Assembly (NCBI RefSeq): GCF_040219215.1
Contig: NZ_JAVJSX010000031.1
Location: forward strand, 62,001 to 126,000
Origin: Thalassobaculum_A sp040219215
Lineage (GTDB): Bacteria > Pseudomonadota > Alphaproteobacteria > Thalassobaculales > Thalassobaculaceae
Length of the DNA: 64,000 nucleotides
Direction of reading: 5' to 3'
Part shown: positions 1 through 10,138 of the stretch, in pieces
Position numbering within the stretch: the stretch's first letter is position 1
How the letters are laid out: each line of letters begins with the position of its first letter
Notes under the pieces: model-generated
Told to the model about the DNA's origin: nothing
Database searches by the model: none
The model's input: only the letters and a program-made list of their open reading frames with translations
Program-made: the position numbers and the translations under genes

Positions 1-1041
1 AGCCGCCCTCGTGAAACGCGCCGGATCGGCTGGCTCGAGCGGCTCCCCGCCTCGTACTGGGCGTTGGGTGCCGTGCTGCTGCTGATGCCGGCTTTCGCAA
101 GCGATTTCGTTATTTTTCAGATCATGGGCTGGACTTTCATCCTGGGCATCATCGCGCTCAGCCTGATGTTCCTTGCTGGTTACGGCGGGATGGTCAGCCT
201 GGTGCAGATGTCGGTCGCCGGAGTGGCCGGCTACATGATTGCGATCTGCGGCGACAGCGCGATCGAGACGATCAGCCAGGGCTGGCCCTGGTACATCGCG
301 ATCCCATTGGCTTTGATTATCGCGGTGGCCGCTGGCACGGCGGTCGGCTGGCTGGCGGTCCGTACCGAAGGCATCTACACGATCATGATCACGTTGGCCA
401 TTGCGTCGGCGTTCTTCTACTTCGCTCGCCAGAACTACGTCATCTTCAACGGGTTTTCTGGCTTCAACGGAGTGCTTCCTCCCGAACTTTTCGGCGTGGA
501 TTGGCGGGCTCCGGGCGCCTTCTACTACCTGACCCTGTTCTGGGCGACGGCTGGCTATCTGGCGGTTCTCTACCTGTCGCGCGCGCCGTTCGGTCTGGCG
601 CTTCAGGGCGTTCGAGATAACCCGCGCCGGATGGCGGCCCTGGGCTTCAACGTTACGGCGCACCGGGTTGCGGCTTACTCTTTCGCGGCTTTGCTGGCCG
701 GGATCGGCGGCATTCTTCTCACGTGGCAATCGGCCCAGATTTCTCCAGGTACCGCGGGTATCGGGCCTGTTATCGACATACTCGTCATCGCTGTGATCGG
801 CGGGCTGCGCCATCCGATCGGCCCGTTCATCGGTGCGTTCATCTACGTCCTGCTCAAGACCTTCGCATTGGACGCGCTGGTTGCCGTCGGCCTTGGCGGG
901 GAGAGGTTTCAACTCCTGATCGGCGTCGGTTTCGTGCTCATCGTGTTCTTCTCGCCCGATGGGGTTCTGGGATTGTGGGAGAAAGTTCGACAGAACCGCG
1001 GCCGCGATCTGGTTCGGGACCCGTCCGGAGAGGCCCGATGA
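1..1041 (+). CDS. livM: Branched-chain amino acid-type ABC transporter permease (LivM family), 5' end cut by window
   Basis: Inner-membrane permease of a Liv-type (HAAT) ABC importer. The frame is open from base 1, so the true start lies upstream; 346 residues are visible. The protein is almost entirely hydrophobic with about nine or ten membrane segments. The LivM signatures are visible: a GYGGMVSLVQ stretch near the N-terminal third (known LivM proteins have GxxSLGQ here) and the cytoplasmic coupling region around ALQGVRDNPRRMAALGFN. It overlaps the next gene by ATGA. The partner permease (LivH) and substrate-binding protein are not in the window and probably lie upstream. The imported substrate cannot be told from sequence; the downstream hydroxylase and ring-opening enzymes suggest it feeds that pathway (inference). 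Confidence 0.93.
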   Translation, partial: SRPRETRRIGWLERLPASYWALGAVLLLMPAFASDFVIFQIMGWTFILGIIALSLMFLAGYGGMVSLVQMSVAGVAGYMIAICGDSAIETISQGWPWYIAIPLALIIAVAAGTAVGWLAVRTEGIYTIMITLAIASAFFYFARQNYVIFNGFSGFNGVLPPELFGVDWRAPGAFYYLTLFWATAGYLAVLYLSRAPFGLALQGVRDNPRRMAALGFNVTAHRVAAYSFAALLAGIGGILLTWQSAQISPGTAGIGPVIDILVIAVIGGLRHPIGPFIGAFIYVLLKTFALDALVAVGLGGERFQLLIGVGFVLIVFFSPDGVLGLWEKVRQNRGRDLVRDPSGEAR

Positions 1042-1821
1042 TCGCCCAGTCCAGCGTCACTCAACGGCTGTCCGCAACCGGTACCGCCAATGCGCTCGAG
1101 CTCAGGGGCGTTTCCAAGCTGTTCGGGGCACTGGCTGCATTGTCGGACATCAACATCACCGTGCGGCCTGGGGAACGCCGGGCGGTACTGGGCTCGAACG
1201 GGGCTGGCAAGACCACGCTGTTCAATTGCGTGACCGGCGACTTTCCCCTGACGACGGGAGCGATCCGATTCTTCGGTGAGGACATTTCGGCGTTCCCTGC
1301 GCACGAGCGTATTCGGCGCGGGCTTCGGCGGACCTACCAGATATCGCTGCTGCTGAACGGGTTAAGCGTGATCGACAATGTCTACTTGGCGTGTCGAGGC
1401 GTCTCGCGGGGCCGGTTCTCCTTCCTTCGGCCGCGTCGCGACGATGCGCTGATGGCGAGTGCGGAGACCCTGGTGCGGGTGGTGTCCCTGGACAGCGTGC
1501 AGGACGCGTTGGTTTCGACACTGTCCCATGGCCAGCAGCGCCAACTCGAGATCGCCATGGCGCTGGCCGGCGCCCCCAGGTTCATCCTGTTCGACGAACC
1601 GGCAGCCGGGTTGAGTCCGACCGAGCGGCGTGACCTGATTCAGATCCTGACCGGGCTGCCCAGCCACATGGGGTTCATCATCATCGAACACGACATGGAC
1701 GTGGCGCTTCGCGTCGCGGAAAGCGTGACGATGATGCACAACGGTCGCATCTTCAAAGAAGGCAAACCAAGCGAGATCGAGGACGACCCGGAAGTTCAGG
1801 CCCTTTATCTGGGAGGCGGTC

Positions 1822-1829
<8 letters not shown>
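1038..1829 (+). CDS. livG: ABC transporter ATP-binding protein (LivG family)
   Basis: Cytoplasmic ATPase of the Liv-type importer, 263 residues, the normal family length. Walker A is GSNGAGKTT, the signature loop LSHGQQRQ, Walker B FILFDEP and the switch histidine IIEHDMDV. The ATG at 1038 overlaps the permease stop (ATGA); the frame stays open further upstream but that part is a shadow of the permease. The 3' end overlaps the next gene if that one starts at CTG 1822. Confidence 0.95.
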
Positions 1830-3996
<2,167 letters not shown>

Positions 3997-3999
3997 TGC

Positions 4000-4827
4000 A
4001 TGTTCGAGCGCAGTGAGCTCCTGACGAAGTACCGCGCGATGATCGCGCGCCGGGAGCCGATCATCGGTGGCGGTGCCGGTACCGGCCTCAGTGCCAAGTG
4101 CGAGGAGGCCGGCGGGATTGACCTTATCGTCATCTACAATTCCGGCCGCTACCGGATGGCCGGCCGCGGTTCGCTCGCGGGGTTGATGCCCTATGGCGAT
4201 GCGAACGCCGTCGTGATGGAGATGGCTGGCGAAGTTCTGCCGGTCATCAAGAAAACCCCGGTTCTGGCCGGTGTCTGCGCCTCGGATCCGTTCCGGCTGA
4301 TGCCCCAGTTCCTCGATCAGGTGAAGGCAGCGGGGTTTTCCGGGATTCAGAACTTTCCGACTGTCGGGCTCATCGACGGGACATTCCGGGCGAACCTGGA
4401 GGAGACCGGGATGTCGTACAGCCTGGAAGTCGATCTGGTTCGGATGGCCCGCGACAAGGATATGCTGACCACTCCGTATGTCTTCTCGAGCGACGACGCC
4501 AAGGCGATGGCCAAGGCGGGTGCGGATATCATCGTCTGCCATCTAGGCCTGACGACCGGTGGCAGCATCGGCGCTGAGACCGCCCTGACGTTGGACAGGT
4601 GTCCGGCGCTGGTCGACGAATGGGCGGACGCGGCCCTGTCGGTCAATCCAGACGCGATCATACTGGTTCACGGTGGTCCTGTGGCGATGCCCGAGGACGC
4701 CGCCTTCGTGCTGGCGAACACCAGGAACTGTCACGGCTTCTATGGGGCATCCTCGATGGAGCGCATTCCCGTGGAAGTGGCGCTTACCGAGCAAACCAGA
4801 AAATTCAAGGCGATTGGTCGCGGCTGA
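4000..4827 (+). CDS. Phosphoenolpyruvate hydrolase family / Tm-1 C-terminal-type TIM-barrel protein
   Basis: 275 residues, cytosolic TIM-barrel protein of the PEP_hydrolase family (related to the C-terminal half of tomato Tm-1). Family features are seen: the N-terminal IIGGGAGTGLSAKCEEAGG, the IYNSGRYRMAGRGSLAG stretch, PVLAGVCASDPF, and the glycine-rich GFYGASSMERIPVE near the end. ATG 4000 lies 3 bases after the previous stop with a GGAGGA ribosome site. It sits directly behind the Tm-1-like domain, so the two halves of the Tm-1 architecture are neighbours here. The enzymatic reaction of this family is poorly established, so the name should be read as a family label only. Confidence 0.88.
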   Translation: MFERSELLTKYRAMIARREPIIGGGAGTGLSAKCEEAGGIDLIVIYNSGRYRMAGRGSLAGLMPYGDANAVVMEMAGEVLPVIKKTPVLAGVCASDPFRLMPQFLDQVKAAGFSGIQNFPTVGLIDGTFRANLEETGMSYSLEVDLVRMARDKDMLTTPYVFSSDDAKAMAKAGADIIVCHLGLTTGGSIGAETALTLDRCPALVDEWADAALSVNPDAIILVHGGPVAMPEDAAFVLANTRNCHGFYGASSMERIPVEVALTEQTRKFKAIGRG

Positions 4828-4849
4828 AGCGGCGGCGGAGGAGGGCATC

Positions 4850-7800
4850 ATGACTGGGCAGCTGATCGGACAATTGATCCTGTGGTTGATCCTGGCGGTC
4901 ATTGTTATTTTTATCACCTACTGGGTGATGCACTGGCTCTATCGCCGTTCGACCAAGGAAATCGCGTTCGTGCGAACCGGCTTTCTTGGCGAGAAAGTGG
5001 TGATCGATGGCGGCGCTTTCGTCTGGCCGATCATCCACGACATCACTCCGGTGAACATGAACTCGCTCCAACTCGCGGTCACCCGCGAGAAGGACGACGC
5101 GTTGATCACCAAGGACCGGCTCCGGATCGACGTTGATGCCGAGTTCTATGTTCGGGTCAAACAGAGCCGGGAGTCGGTCAGCCTCGCGGCGTCCACGCTG
5201 GGTCGCCGGACCTTGGAGCCGGAGCGGATCCATACGTTGCTGTCGGGCAAGTTCGTTTCTGCGCTGCGGACCGTTGCGTCCGAGATGACCATGGAGGAGT
5301 TGCACGAGAACCGGAACGCCTACGTTGCCCGGGTCCTGGAAGCAGCCCAGAGCGGCCTCGACAAGAATGGGCTGGAACTGGAAGGACTGGCGGTCACCGA
5401 CATCGACCAGACCGACATCCAGTACTTCAACCCGTCGAACCGTTTCGATGCCGAAGGCCTCACCACCGTGATTGAGGCGATCGAGAACCGCCGCAAGCTT
5501 CGGAACGACATCGAGCAGGACGCGATGATCAAGATCCGCGCCCGCAACCTCGAGGCGGAAAAGCAGGCGCTGACCATCGAGAAAGAGAGCGAGCACGCGC
5601 GGCTCGATCAACAACGTGACATAGAGTTCCGTCGTGCTCAGCAGCGTGCCGAGTTGGCCCGCGAACGTTCCGAGCGGGAGGCGGAGCAGGCGACTCTGTT
5701 GAGCCGCGAAGCGATCGAGACCGCCCGGATCAACAACGAGCGTCAGATTTCCGAGGTACGCATCGAGTCCGAGCGCAATGTCAGGCGGTTTGAGATCGAG
5801 CATCAGCGCGTGATCGACGAGGCTGAGATCACCACGCGGGAGTCCGTCGAGAAGGCGCGTATCGTTCAGGAGAAGAGCCTCACTGAAGAGCGTATCCGGT
5901 CCCGACGCGAGACCGAGGCGGCCGACATTGCGGCGAAGGAGGAGATCGACAGGGCACGGATTGCCCAAGAGCAGACGGTGACCGAGGCGAGGATTGCCTC
6001 CGAACGGCTGACCCGGGAACGTGAGATTGCCCGCAATCTGGCGATCCAAGAGGCCGAGATCGCGGCACACGAGGGTGCGGAGAAACTGCGCATTCTCCAG
6101 GAGAAGGCGCTCAGCGCCGCTCGGATCGGTTCCGAGCAGGAAGTTCGGGCGATGGAGATCGCCCGCCAACGGGTGCTTGAGGAGGCCGAGATTGCCAGCC
6201 ATCAGGCGACCGAGGCTGCCCGCATCGCGCGCGAGAAGGCGTTGTCGGCTGACCGGATAGCCGCTGAACAGTACACACGGACCCTGGAAATCGAGCGCCA
6301 GCGGGTGCTGGACCACACCCAGATCGCCGCAGCCGAGGAGACATCGAAGGAGCGGATCGCCCAGGGCGAACGGATCCGCGCGCTGGAGATCGATCGCAAC
6401 CAGGCCATCGACAAGGCCGAGATCGCCTCTCGCGAGGTGATCGAGAAGGCCCGGATTGGGCAGGACCGGCAACTTTCACTGGAGCGGATTGAGGCCCAGG
6501 AGACAACGCTGGCGCGCGAGGTCCTGAAGGCGAGGACAATCGAGGAAGCCGAGATTGCCAAGGCGGAAGCGACCGAAGCGGCCCGCATAGCCAAGGAGAA
6601 GAAGGTCGCCGCCGAGCGCATTGCCTATGAGCAGGACCTGCGCGAACGAGAGATCGCACGCAACCGATCGGTCGACACCGCCAACATCGAGGCACAGGAA
6701 GTCGTCAGTGCCGCCCGGATCTCCGAGGAGGCCAAGACCCGCGCTGCCGAGATTGCCAAGGACGCGGACATTCGCGCGGCCGAGATTGCACGGAACGAGG
6801 CGGTAGCGGCGGCGGAGATCGCCTCCCGTCGGACTGTCGAACACCAGCGCATCGAAACCGAAGCGGAAACCGCGGGTGAGCGGATTGCCCGTGACAGGGA
6901 GATCAGGGGCCTGGAAATCGCTCGCAACAAGGCGAACGACGAGGCTCAGATCGCCGCGGATGAAGCCATCGAGGCGGCTCGTGTCGCACGCGAGAAGACG
7001 ATCGAAGCCGAGAAAATCCTGGCCGAACAGGAACTCGACGCCCGCAAGCTCATGCGCAAGAAGACCTTGGAACAGCTCGAGATCCTGCGGGTGCAGGCAC
7101 TGCGCGAGGCGGAGATCTCAAGTCAGGATGAGGTGGAGCGGGCCCGGATTGCATCCGAGACCGGCCTTGATGAGGTCCGCATCGGTCACCAGACCGGGCG
7201 TCGCAAGCTTGAGATCGAGCGCGAGAAGGTCGTCGAGGCCGCTCAGATGGACAAGGCCATCGAGCTCTACAAGAAGTCCCTGGCGGAGAGCGCAGCGGCA
7301 ACCGAGGCCGATGCTGCGCGGGTCCGGGCTGCCGAGGCTGCCGAGAAGGTCACCACTGCCCGCGAGACGGAGGTCGCCTCCCGTCGCAAGTCCATCGACG
7401 TCATTCTGGCCGAGAAGGCGGCATCGGAGAAGAGGATCGCCGCCGAAGCCGAACGGGTGCGCGCAGCGGTCCAGGCCGAAGCTCAGAAACTCATCAACGA
7501 GGCGGAGAACATCCTGTCCGACGGGGCGCGCCAGTCGCTCTTCAAGCGGAAGATGCTGGAGCACGTCGAGGGCATTGTGTCGGCGTCCGTCCGACCGCTT
7601 GAGAAGATCAACGAGATCAAGATCATGCAACTCGGAGGCAGTGCCGCGTCCGGTATGGGCTGGGCAAACGGCGGCCAGCCCGGTGGAGAAGACGGCGGCT
7701 TTGGCGGAGGTGGCTCAAGCCCGACCGACGAGGTCATCAACTCGGCGCTCCGATACCGGGTTCAGGCACCAATGATCGATAGCCTGTTGCGGGATATTGG

Positions 7801-7969
7801 CATCGACGGGGCCAACATCGCCGGACAGGGCGGATTGATTCGAGAAGCATCCGATCTGACGCGGACCGCCGCTGAGTTGAAACGCCTCAATGCCGGGGAC
7901 GAGAAGCGCCCGCGTGGCGGTAAGTCCGGCGGACGCGCGAGTGCGGAGAAGTCCGAGGGAAACAAGTAG
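4850..7969 (+). CDS. Giant flotillin-like SPFH protein with very long hendecad coiled coil
   Basis: 1039 residues. One membrane segment at about residues 5-27 (hydrophobic run LIGQLILWLILAVIVIFITY), then an SPFH/band-7 domain to about residue 205. Residues 285-801 are 47 unbroken 11-residue repeats (see the repeat entry), flanked by further charged coiled coil. A flotillin C-terminal region follows (around SDGARQSLFKRKMLEHVEG), then a Gly-rich stretch and a Lys/Arg/Gly tail. Known bacterial flotillins are about 500-700 residues and organise membrane microdomains; this one is nearly twice that. ATG 4850 is 22 bases after the previous stop. Its place between transporter and hydroxylase genes suggests it scaffolds them at the membrane (inference). 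Confidence 0.9.
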   Translation: MTGQLIGQLILWLILAVIVIFITYWVMHWLYRRSTKEIAFVRTGFLGEKVVIDGGAFVWPIIHDITPVNMNSLQLAVTREKDDALITKDRLRIDVDAEFYVRVKQSRESVSLAASTLGRRTLEPERIHTLLSGKFVSALRTVASEMTMEELHENRNAYVARVLEAAQSGLDKNGLELEGLAVTDIDQTDIQYFNPSNRFDAEGLTTVIEAIENRRKLRNDIEQDAMIKIRARNLEAEKQALTIEKESEHARLDQQRDIEFRRAQQRAELARERSEREAEQATLLSREAIETARINNERQISEVRIESERNVRRFEIEHQRVIDEAEITTRESVEKARIVQEKSLTEERIRSRRETEAADIAAKEEIDRARIAQEQTVTEARIASERLTREREIARNLAIQEAEIAAHEGAEKLRILQEKALSAARIGSEQEVRAMEIARQRVLEEAEIASHQATEAARIAREKALSADRIAAEQYTRTLEIERQRVLDHTQIAAAEETSKERIAQGERIRALEIDRNQAIDKAEIASREVIEKARIGQDRQLSLERIEAQETTLAREVLKARTIEEAEIAKAEATEAARIAKEKKVAAERIAYEQDLREREIARNRSVDTANIEAQEVVSAARISEEAKTRAAEIAKDADIRAAEIARNEAVAAAEIASRRTVEHQRIETEAETAGERIARDREIRGLEIARNKANDEAQIAADEAIEAARVAREKTIEAEKILAEQELDARKLMRKKTLEQLEILRVQALREAEISSQDEVERARIASETGLDEVRIGHQTGRRKLEIEREKVVEAAQMDKAIELYKKSLAESAAATEADAARVRAAEAAEKVTTARETEVASRRKSIDVILAEKAASEKRIAAEAERVRAAVQAEAQKLINEAENILSDGARQSLFKRKMLEHVEGIVSASVRPLEKINEIKIMQLGGSAASGMGWANGGQPGGEDGGFGGGGSSPTDEVINSALRYRVQAPMIDSLLRDIGIDGANIAGQGGLIREASDLTRTAAELKRLNAGDEKRPRGGKSGGRASAEKSEGNK
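5702..7252 (+). repeat. 47 tandem 33-base (11-codon) hendecad repeats inside the flotillin gene
   Basis: Reading the protein in blocks of 11 gives 47 consecutive blocks ending in a core such as AEIA, ARIA, ERIA or LEIA, with no insertion or deletion. A higher-order period of four blocks (44 residues, 132 bases) is visible for much of the run: an AEIA block, an ARIA block, an ERIA block, then an EIARxR-type block. The DNA copies are diverged, so this is a protein-level repeat rather than a recent DNA duplication. Hendecads form nearly straight or slightly right-handed coiled coils, giving a rod of some 70 nm if fully helical (517 residues at 0.15 nm each; inference). Confidence 0.85.
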
Positions 7970-8407
7970 ATGGCCCGCGTATACGTCTCGTCAGTCATTG
8001 GCGCCCCGGCGACCAAGGTTTGGGATCGGGTGCGCGACTTCAATGGGTTGCCGAAGTGGCACCCGCGGATTCGCGACAGCCGGATCGAGGACGCGCTGCC
8101 GTCGGACAAGGTCGGTTGTATCCGCAACTTCTTCCTGCAGAACGGCGACAACATCCGGGAGCAGCTTCTGGGGCTCAGCGACTACGACATGTTCTGCACC
8201 TACACGATCCTCAACAGCCCGATGCCGATTACCGACTACATCGCGACTTTGCGCCTGACCCCGGTAACCGAGGGCGATCGTTGCTTCGTTGAATGGTCCG
8301 CCGAGTTTTCCTGCGATCCGGCCGACGAGGCAGACCTTGTGGCGGGGATCGGGATGAACGTGTTCCAGGGCGGGTTCGACGCCCTCAAGCGGCATTTTGG
8401 AGGCTGA
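7970..8407 (+). CDS. SRPBCC family (CoxG/polyketide-cyclase-like) protein, copy 1
   Basis: 145 residues, START-like helix-grip fold. The opening pattern with APATKVWDRVRDFNGLPKWH is typical of the family, as is the late FQGGFDALK helix. ATG directly abuts the flotillin stop. The next gene is a diverged paralogue in tandem. In carbon monoxide dehydrogenase clusters CoxG, an SRPBCC protein, anchors the enzyme to the membrane; a similar docking or a ligand-binding role is inferred from the neighbouring hydroxylase genes. Confidence 0.88.
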   Translation: MARVYVSSVIGAPATKVWDRVRDFNGLPKWHPRIRDSRIEDALPSDKVGCIRNFFLQNGDNIREQLLGLSDYDMFCTYTILNSPMPITDYIATLRLTPVTEGDRCFVEWSAEFSCDPADEADLVAGIGMNVFQGGFDALKRHFGG

Positions 8408-8410
8408 ACT

Positions 8411-8854
8411 GTGCCGCAGATCAAACGCAGCACCATTCTCAACGCGCCGGTGGATGCCGTGTGGGGGGTGCTTCGCGACTTCAACGGGCACGACCGGTGG
8501 CACCCGGCAGTGCTCGAAAGCGCGATCGAACGCGCGCGCAGCGCCGACGAGGTCGGTTGTGTGCGGCGCTTCAAGCTCCAGGACGGAATGCAACTCCGCG
8601 AGCGGCTGCTGACGCTGTCAGACCTTGAGCAGTCCTTCAGTTACTGTCTGCTGGATACGCCGATCCCGTTATTCAACTATGTCGCGCATGTCCGGCTGGC
8701 CCCAGTGACCGACGGTGACCGCACGTTCTGGGAGTGGGAGAGCCGCTTCGACACGCCAGCGGGGCAGGAGTTGGAGCTTGGGGCGATGGTCGGGGAACAG
8801 ATCTACAGCGCAGGGTTCGAAGCGATCCGGGCGCATATGGGCTTGGAGGTGTGA
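8411..8854 (+). CDS. SRPBCC family (CoxG-like) protein, copy 2
   Basis: 147 residues, start GTG 8411, 3 bases after the previous stop. It has the same layout as its neighbour: APVDAVWGVLRDFNGHDRWH at the start, an EVGCVRRF strand, ERLLTLSDLEQSFSY, and a closing GFEAIRAHMG helix. The two proteins are clearly paralogues, similar along their whole length but not recent copies. Possibly the pair forms a heterodimer or one binds substrate and the other the enzyme (inference). Confidence 0.88.
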   Translation: MPQIKRSTILNAPVDAVWGVLRDFNGHDRWHPAVLESAIERARSADEVGCVRRFKLQDGMQLRERLLTLSDLEQSFSYCLLDTPIPLFNYVAHVRLAPVTDGDRTFWEWESRFDTPAGQELELGAMVGEQIYSAGFEAIRAHMGLEV

Positions 8855-8855
8855 C

Positions 8856-9659
8856 GTGCTGACGGTGGAGACCTACCAGACGATTCAGCAGGCGGCCGGC
8901 GCGCTGCACGGCCGCTCCCGCTACCTCGGCGGCGGAACGCTGGTCATGCGGGCGGTCAACTATGCGGATCAGGACTTCGATCACCTAGTTCGAACCCGGG
9001 ATCCCAACCTGCGTGCGATCCAGATCGAGGGCGCGCGGATACGGATCGGCGCCGGATGCACGATGGCCGATATCATCGGCGCGGCCGACACGGCGTTCCT
9101 GGCGCCGGTTGCCCGCGCGATTGGCGGGCCGGCCATTCGCAACATGGCGACCGTCGGGGGCAATCTCTTCGCGCCGCATCCGTACGGTGACCTGGCAACG
9201 GCGCTTCTGGCGCTGGATGGCATCGCCCGTCTCACCGATGGGTCGGAGCAGCCGGTCGAGGCGCTGTTGGCCACACGAAACCAAATCCGTGGGCTGGCGA
9301 CGTCGATCACGGTGGTCCGGCCGATGGGAGATGATTTCCGGTTCCTGAAGGTCAGCCGAGTGAAACCCAAAGGAGTGTCGGTGATGTCGATAGCCGTCTG
9401 GACCCCACGCTCGGGTGGCCGGATCTCTGGCGCCCGGGTCGCGTACGGCGCCATGGGTCCGACACCGCTTCGTGCCAAGGCGGCTGAACGTGCTTTGGAA
9501 GGCGCTACTCGGGATCGATCCGGCATAGCGGCGGCGCTCGCGGTCGCAACCGACGGCTTGTCGCCGGCCGACGACTCCCTCGCTTCCGCCTGGTATCGGC
9601 GCGAAGTGGCGCCCGTGCACCTGCGGCGCGTTCTACTCGGTGAGGACGACACCCGATGA
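8856..9659 (+). CDS. FAD-binding subunit of xanthine dehydrogenase-family hydroxylase (CoxM-like)
   Basis: 267 residues, medium subunit that carries FAD and passes electrons on from the 2Fe-2S subunit. The FAD-binding motifs are seen: LGGGTLVMR near residue 24 and GGPAIRNMATVGGNL near residue 90. Start GTG 8856 is preceded by GGAGG at about 8845; the frame runs open upstream but that is a shadow. It overlaps the next gene by ATGA. The family also serves CO dehydrogenase, nicotinate and other N-heterocycle hydroxylases, so substrate is not fixed by this subunit. Confidence 0.92.
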   Translation: MLTVETYQTIQQAAGALHGRSRYLGGGTLVMRAVNYADQDFDHLVRTRDPNLRAIQIEGARIRIGAGCTMADIIGAADTAFLAPVARAIGGPAIRNMATVGGNLFAPHPYGDLATALLALDGIARLTDGSEQPVEALLATRNQIRGLATSITVVRPMGDDFRFLKVSRVKPKGVSVMSIAVWTPRSGGRISGARVAYGAMGPTPLRAKAAERALEGATRDRSGIAAALAVATDGLSPADDSLASAWYRREVAPVHLRRVLLGEDDTR

Positions 9660-10138
9660 CCAAGACACCGGTACGCTTTGTCCTGAACGGGACGGATACT
9701 GGCGTATTCGTCGACGGCGGCGCCAACCTCCTGGACGTCCTTCGCCGCAGTGTTGGCGATCTGTCGCCCAAATACGGCTGCGGCCAGGGAACATGCGGCG
9801 CGTGCACGGTTCTCGTCGACGGTCTGCCGCATCTGTCGTGCCTTGTCCTGGCCGAGGCGATAGACGGGCGGCGGATCGAAACGACCGGTGGATTGAGACA
9901 GGGCGCACAACTGCATCCACTCCAGCGCCACTTCATGGACGGTTTTGCCGCCCAGTGCGGCTACTGCACGCCGGGTATGCTGATGTCGGCAAAGGCGCTG
10001 CTCGACCGGGTGCCAAATCCCTCGCGCGACGAGGTGATCGAGGCGATCTCGGGCAACCTGTGCCGCTGTACCGGCTACGAGCCCATTGTCGACGCGATCC
10101 TGTCTGCGGCTGCTGAACTCAGAGGGAGGGTCGCCTGA
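9656..10138 (+). CDS. (2Fe-2S)-binding subunit of the molybdenum hydroxylase (CoxS-like)
   Basis: 160 residues, the usual small-subunit length. The plant-ferredoxin-type cluster is bound by Cys42, Cys47, Cys50 and Cys62 (GCGQGTCGACTV), the second cluster by Cys101, Cys104, Cys136 and Cys138 (QCGYCTPG and NLCRCTGYEP). It overlaps both neighbours, upstream by ATGA and downstream by one base, so the three subunits are probably translationally coupled. Confidence 0.95.
   Translation: MTKTPVRFVLNGTDTGVFVDGGANLLDVLRRSVGDLSPKYGCGQGTCGACTVLVDGLPHLSCLVLAEAIDGRRIETTGGLRQGAQLHPLQRHFMDGFAAQCGYCTPGMLMSAKALLDRVPNPSRDEVIEAISGNLCRCTGYEPIVDAILSAAAELRGRVA

Noticed and set aside
4805..6472. Long minus-strand open frame (555 codons) opposite the flotillin gene
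   Set aside because: It is a shadow of the high-GC repeat-rich coding strand; its protein is leucine/arginine-rich with no motif and no ribosome site.
5702..7252. Regular 33- and 132-base periodicity, considered as CRISPR or satellite DNA
   Set aside because: The period lies in the protein reading frame, repeats are diverged at DNA level, and there are no unique spacers.
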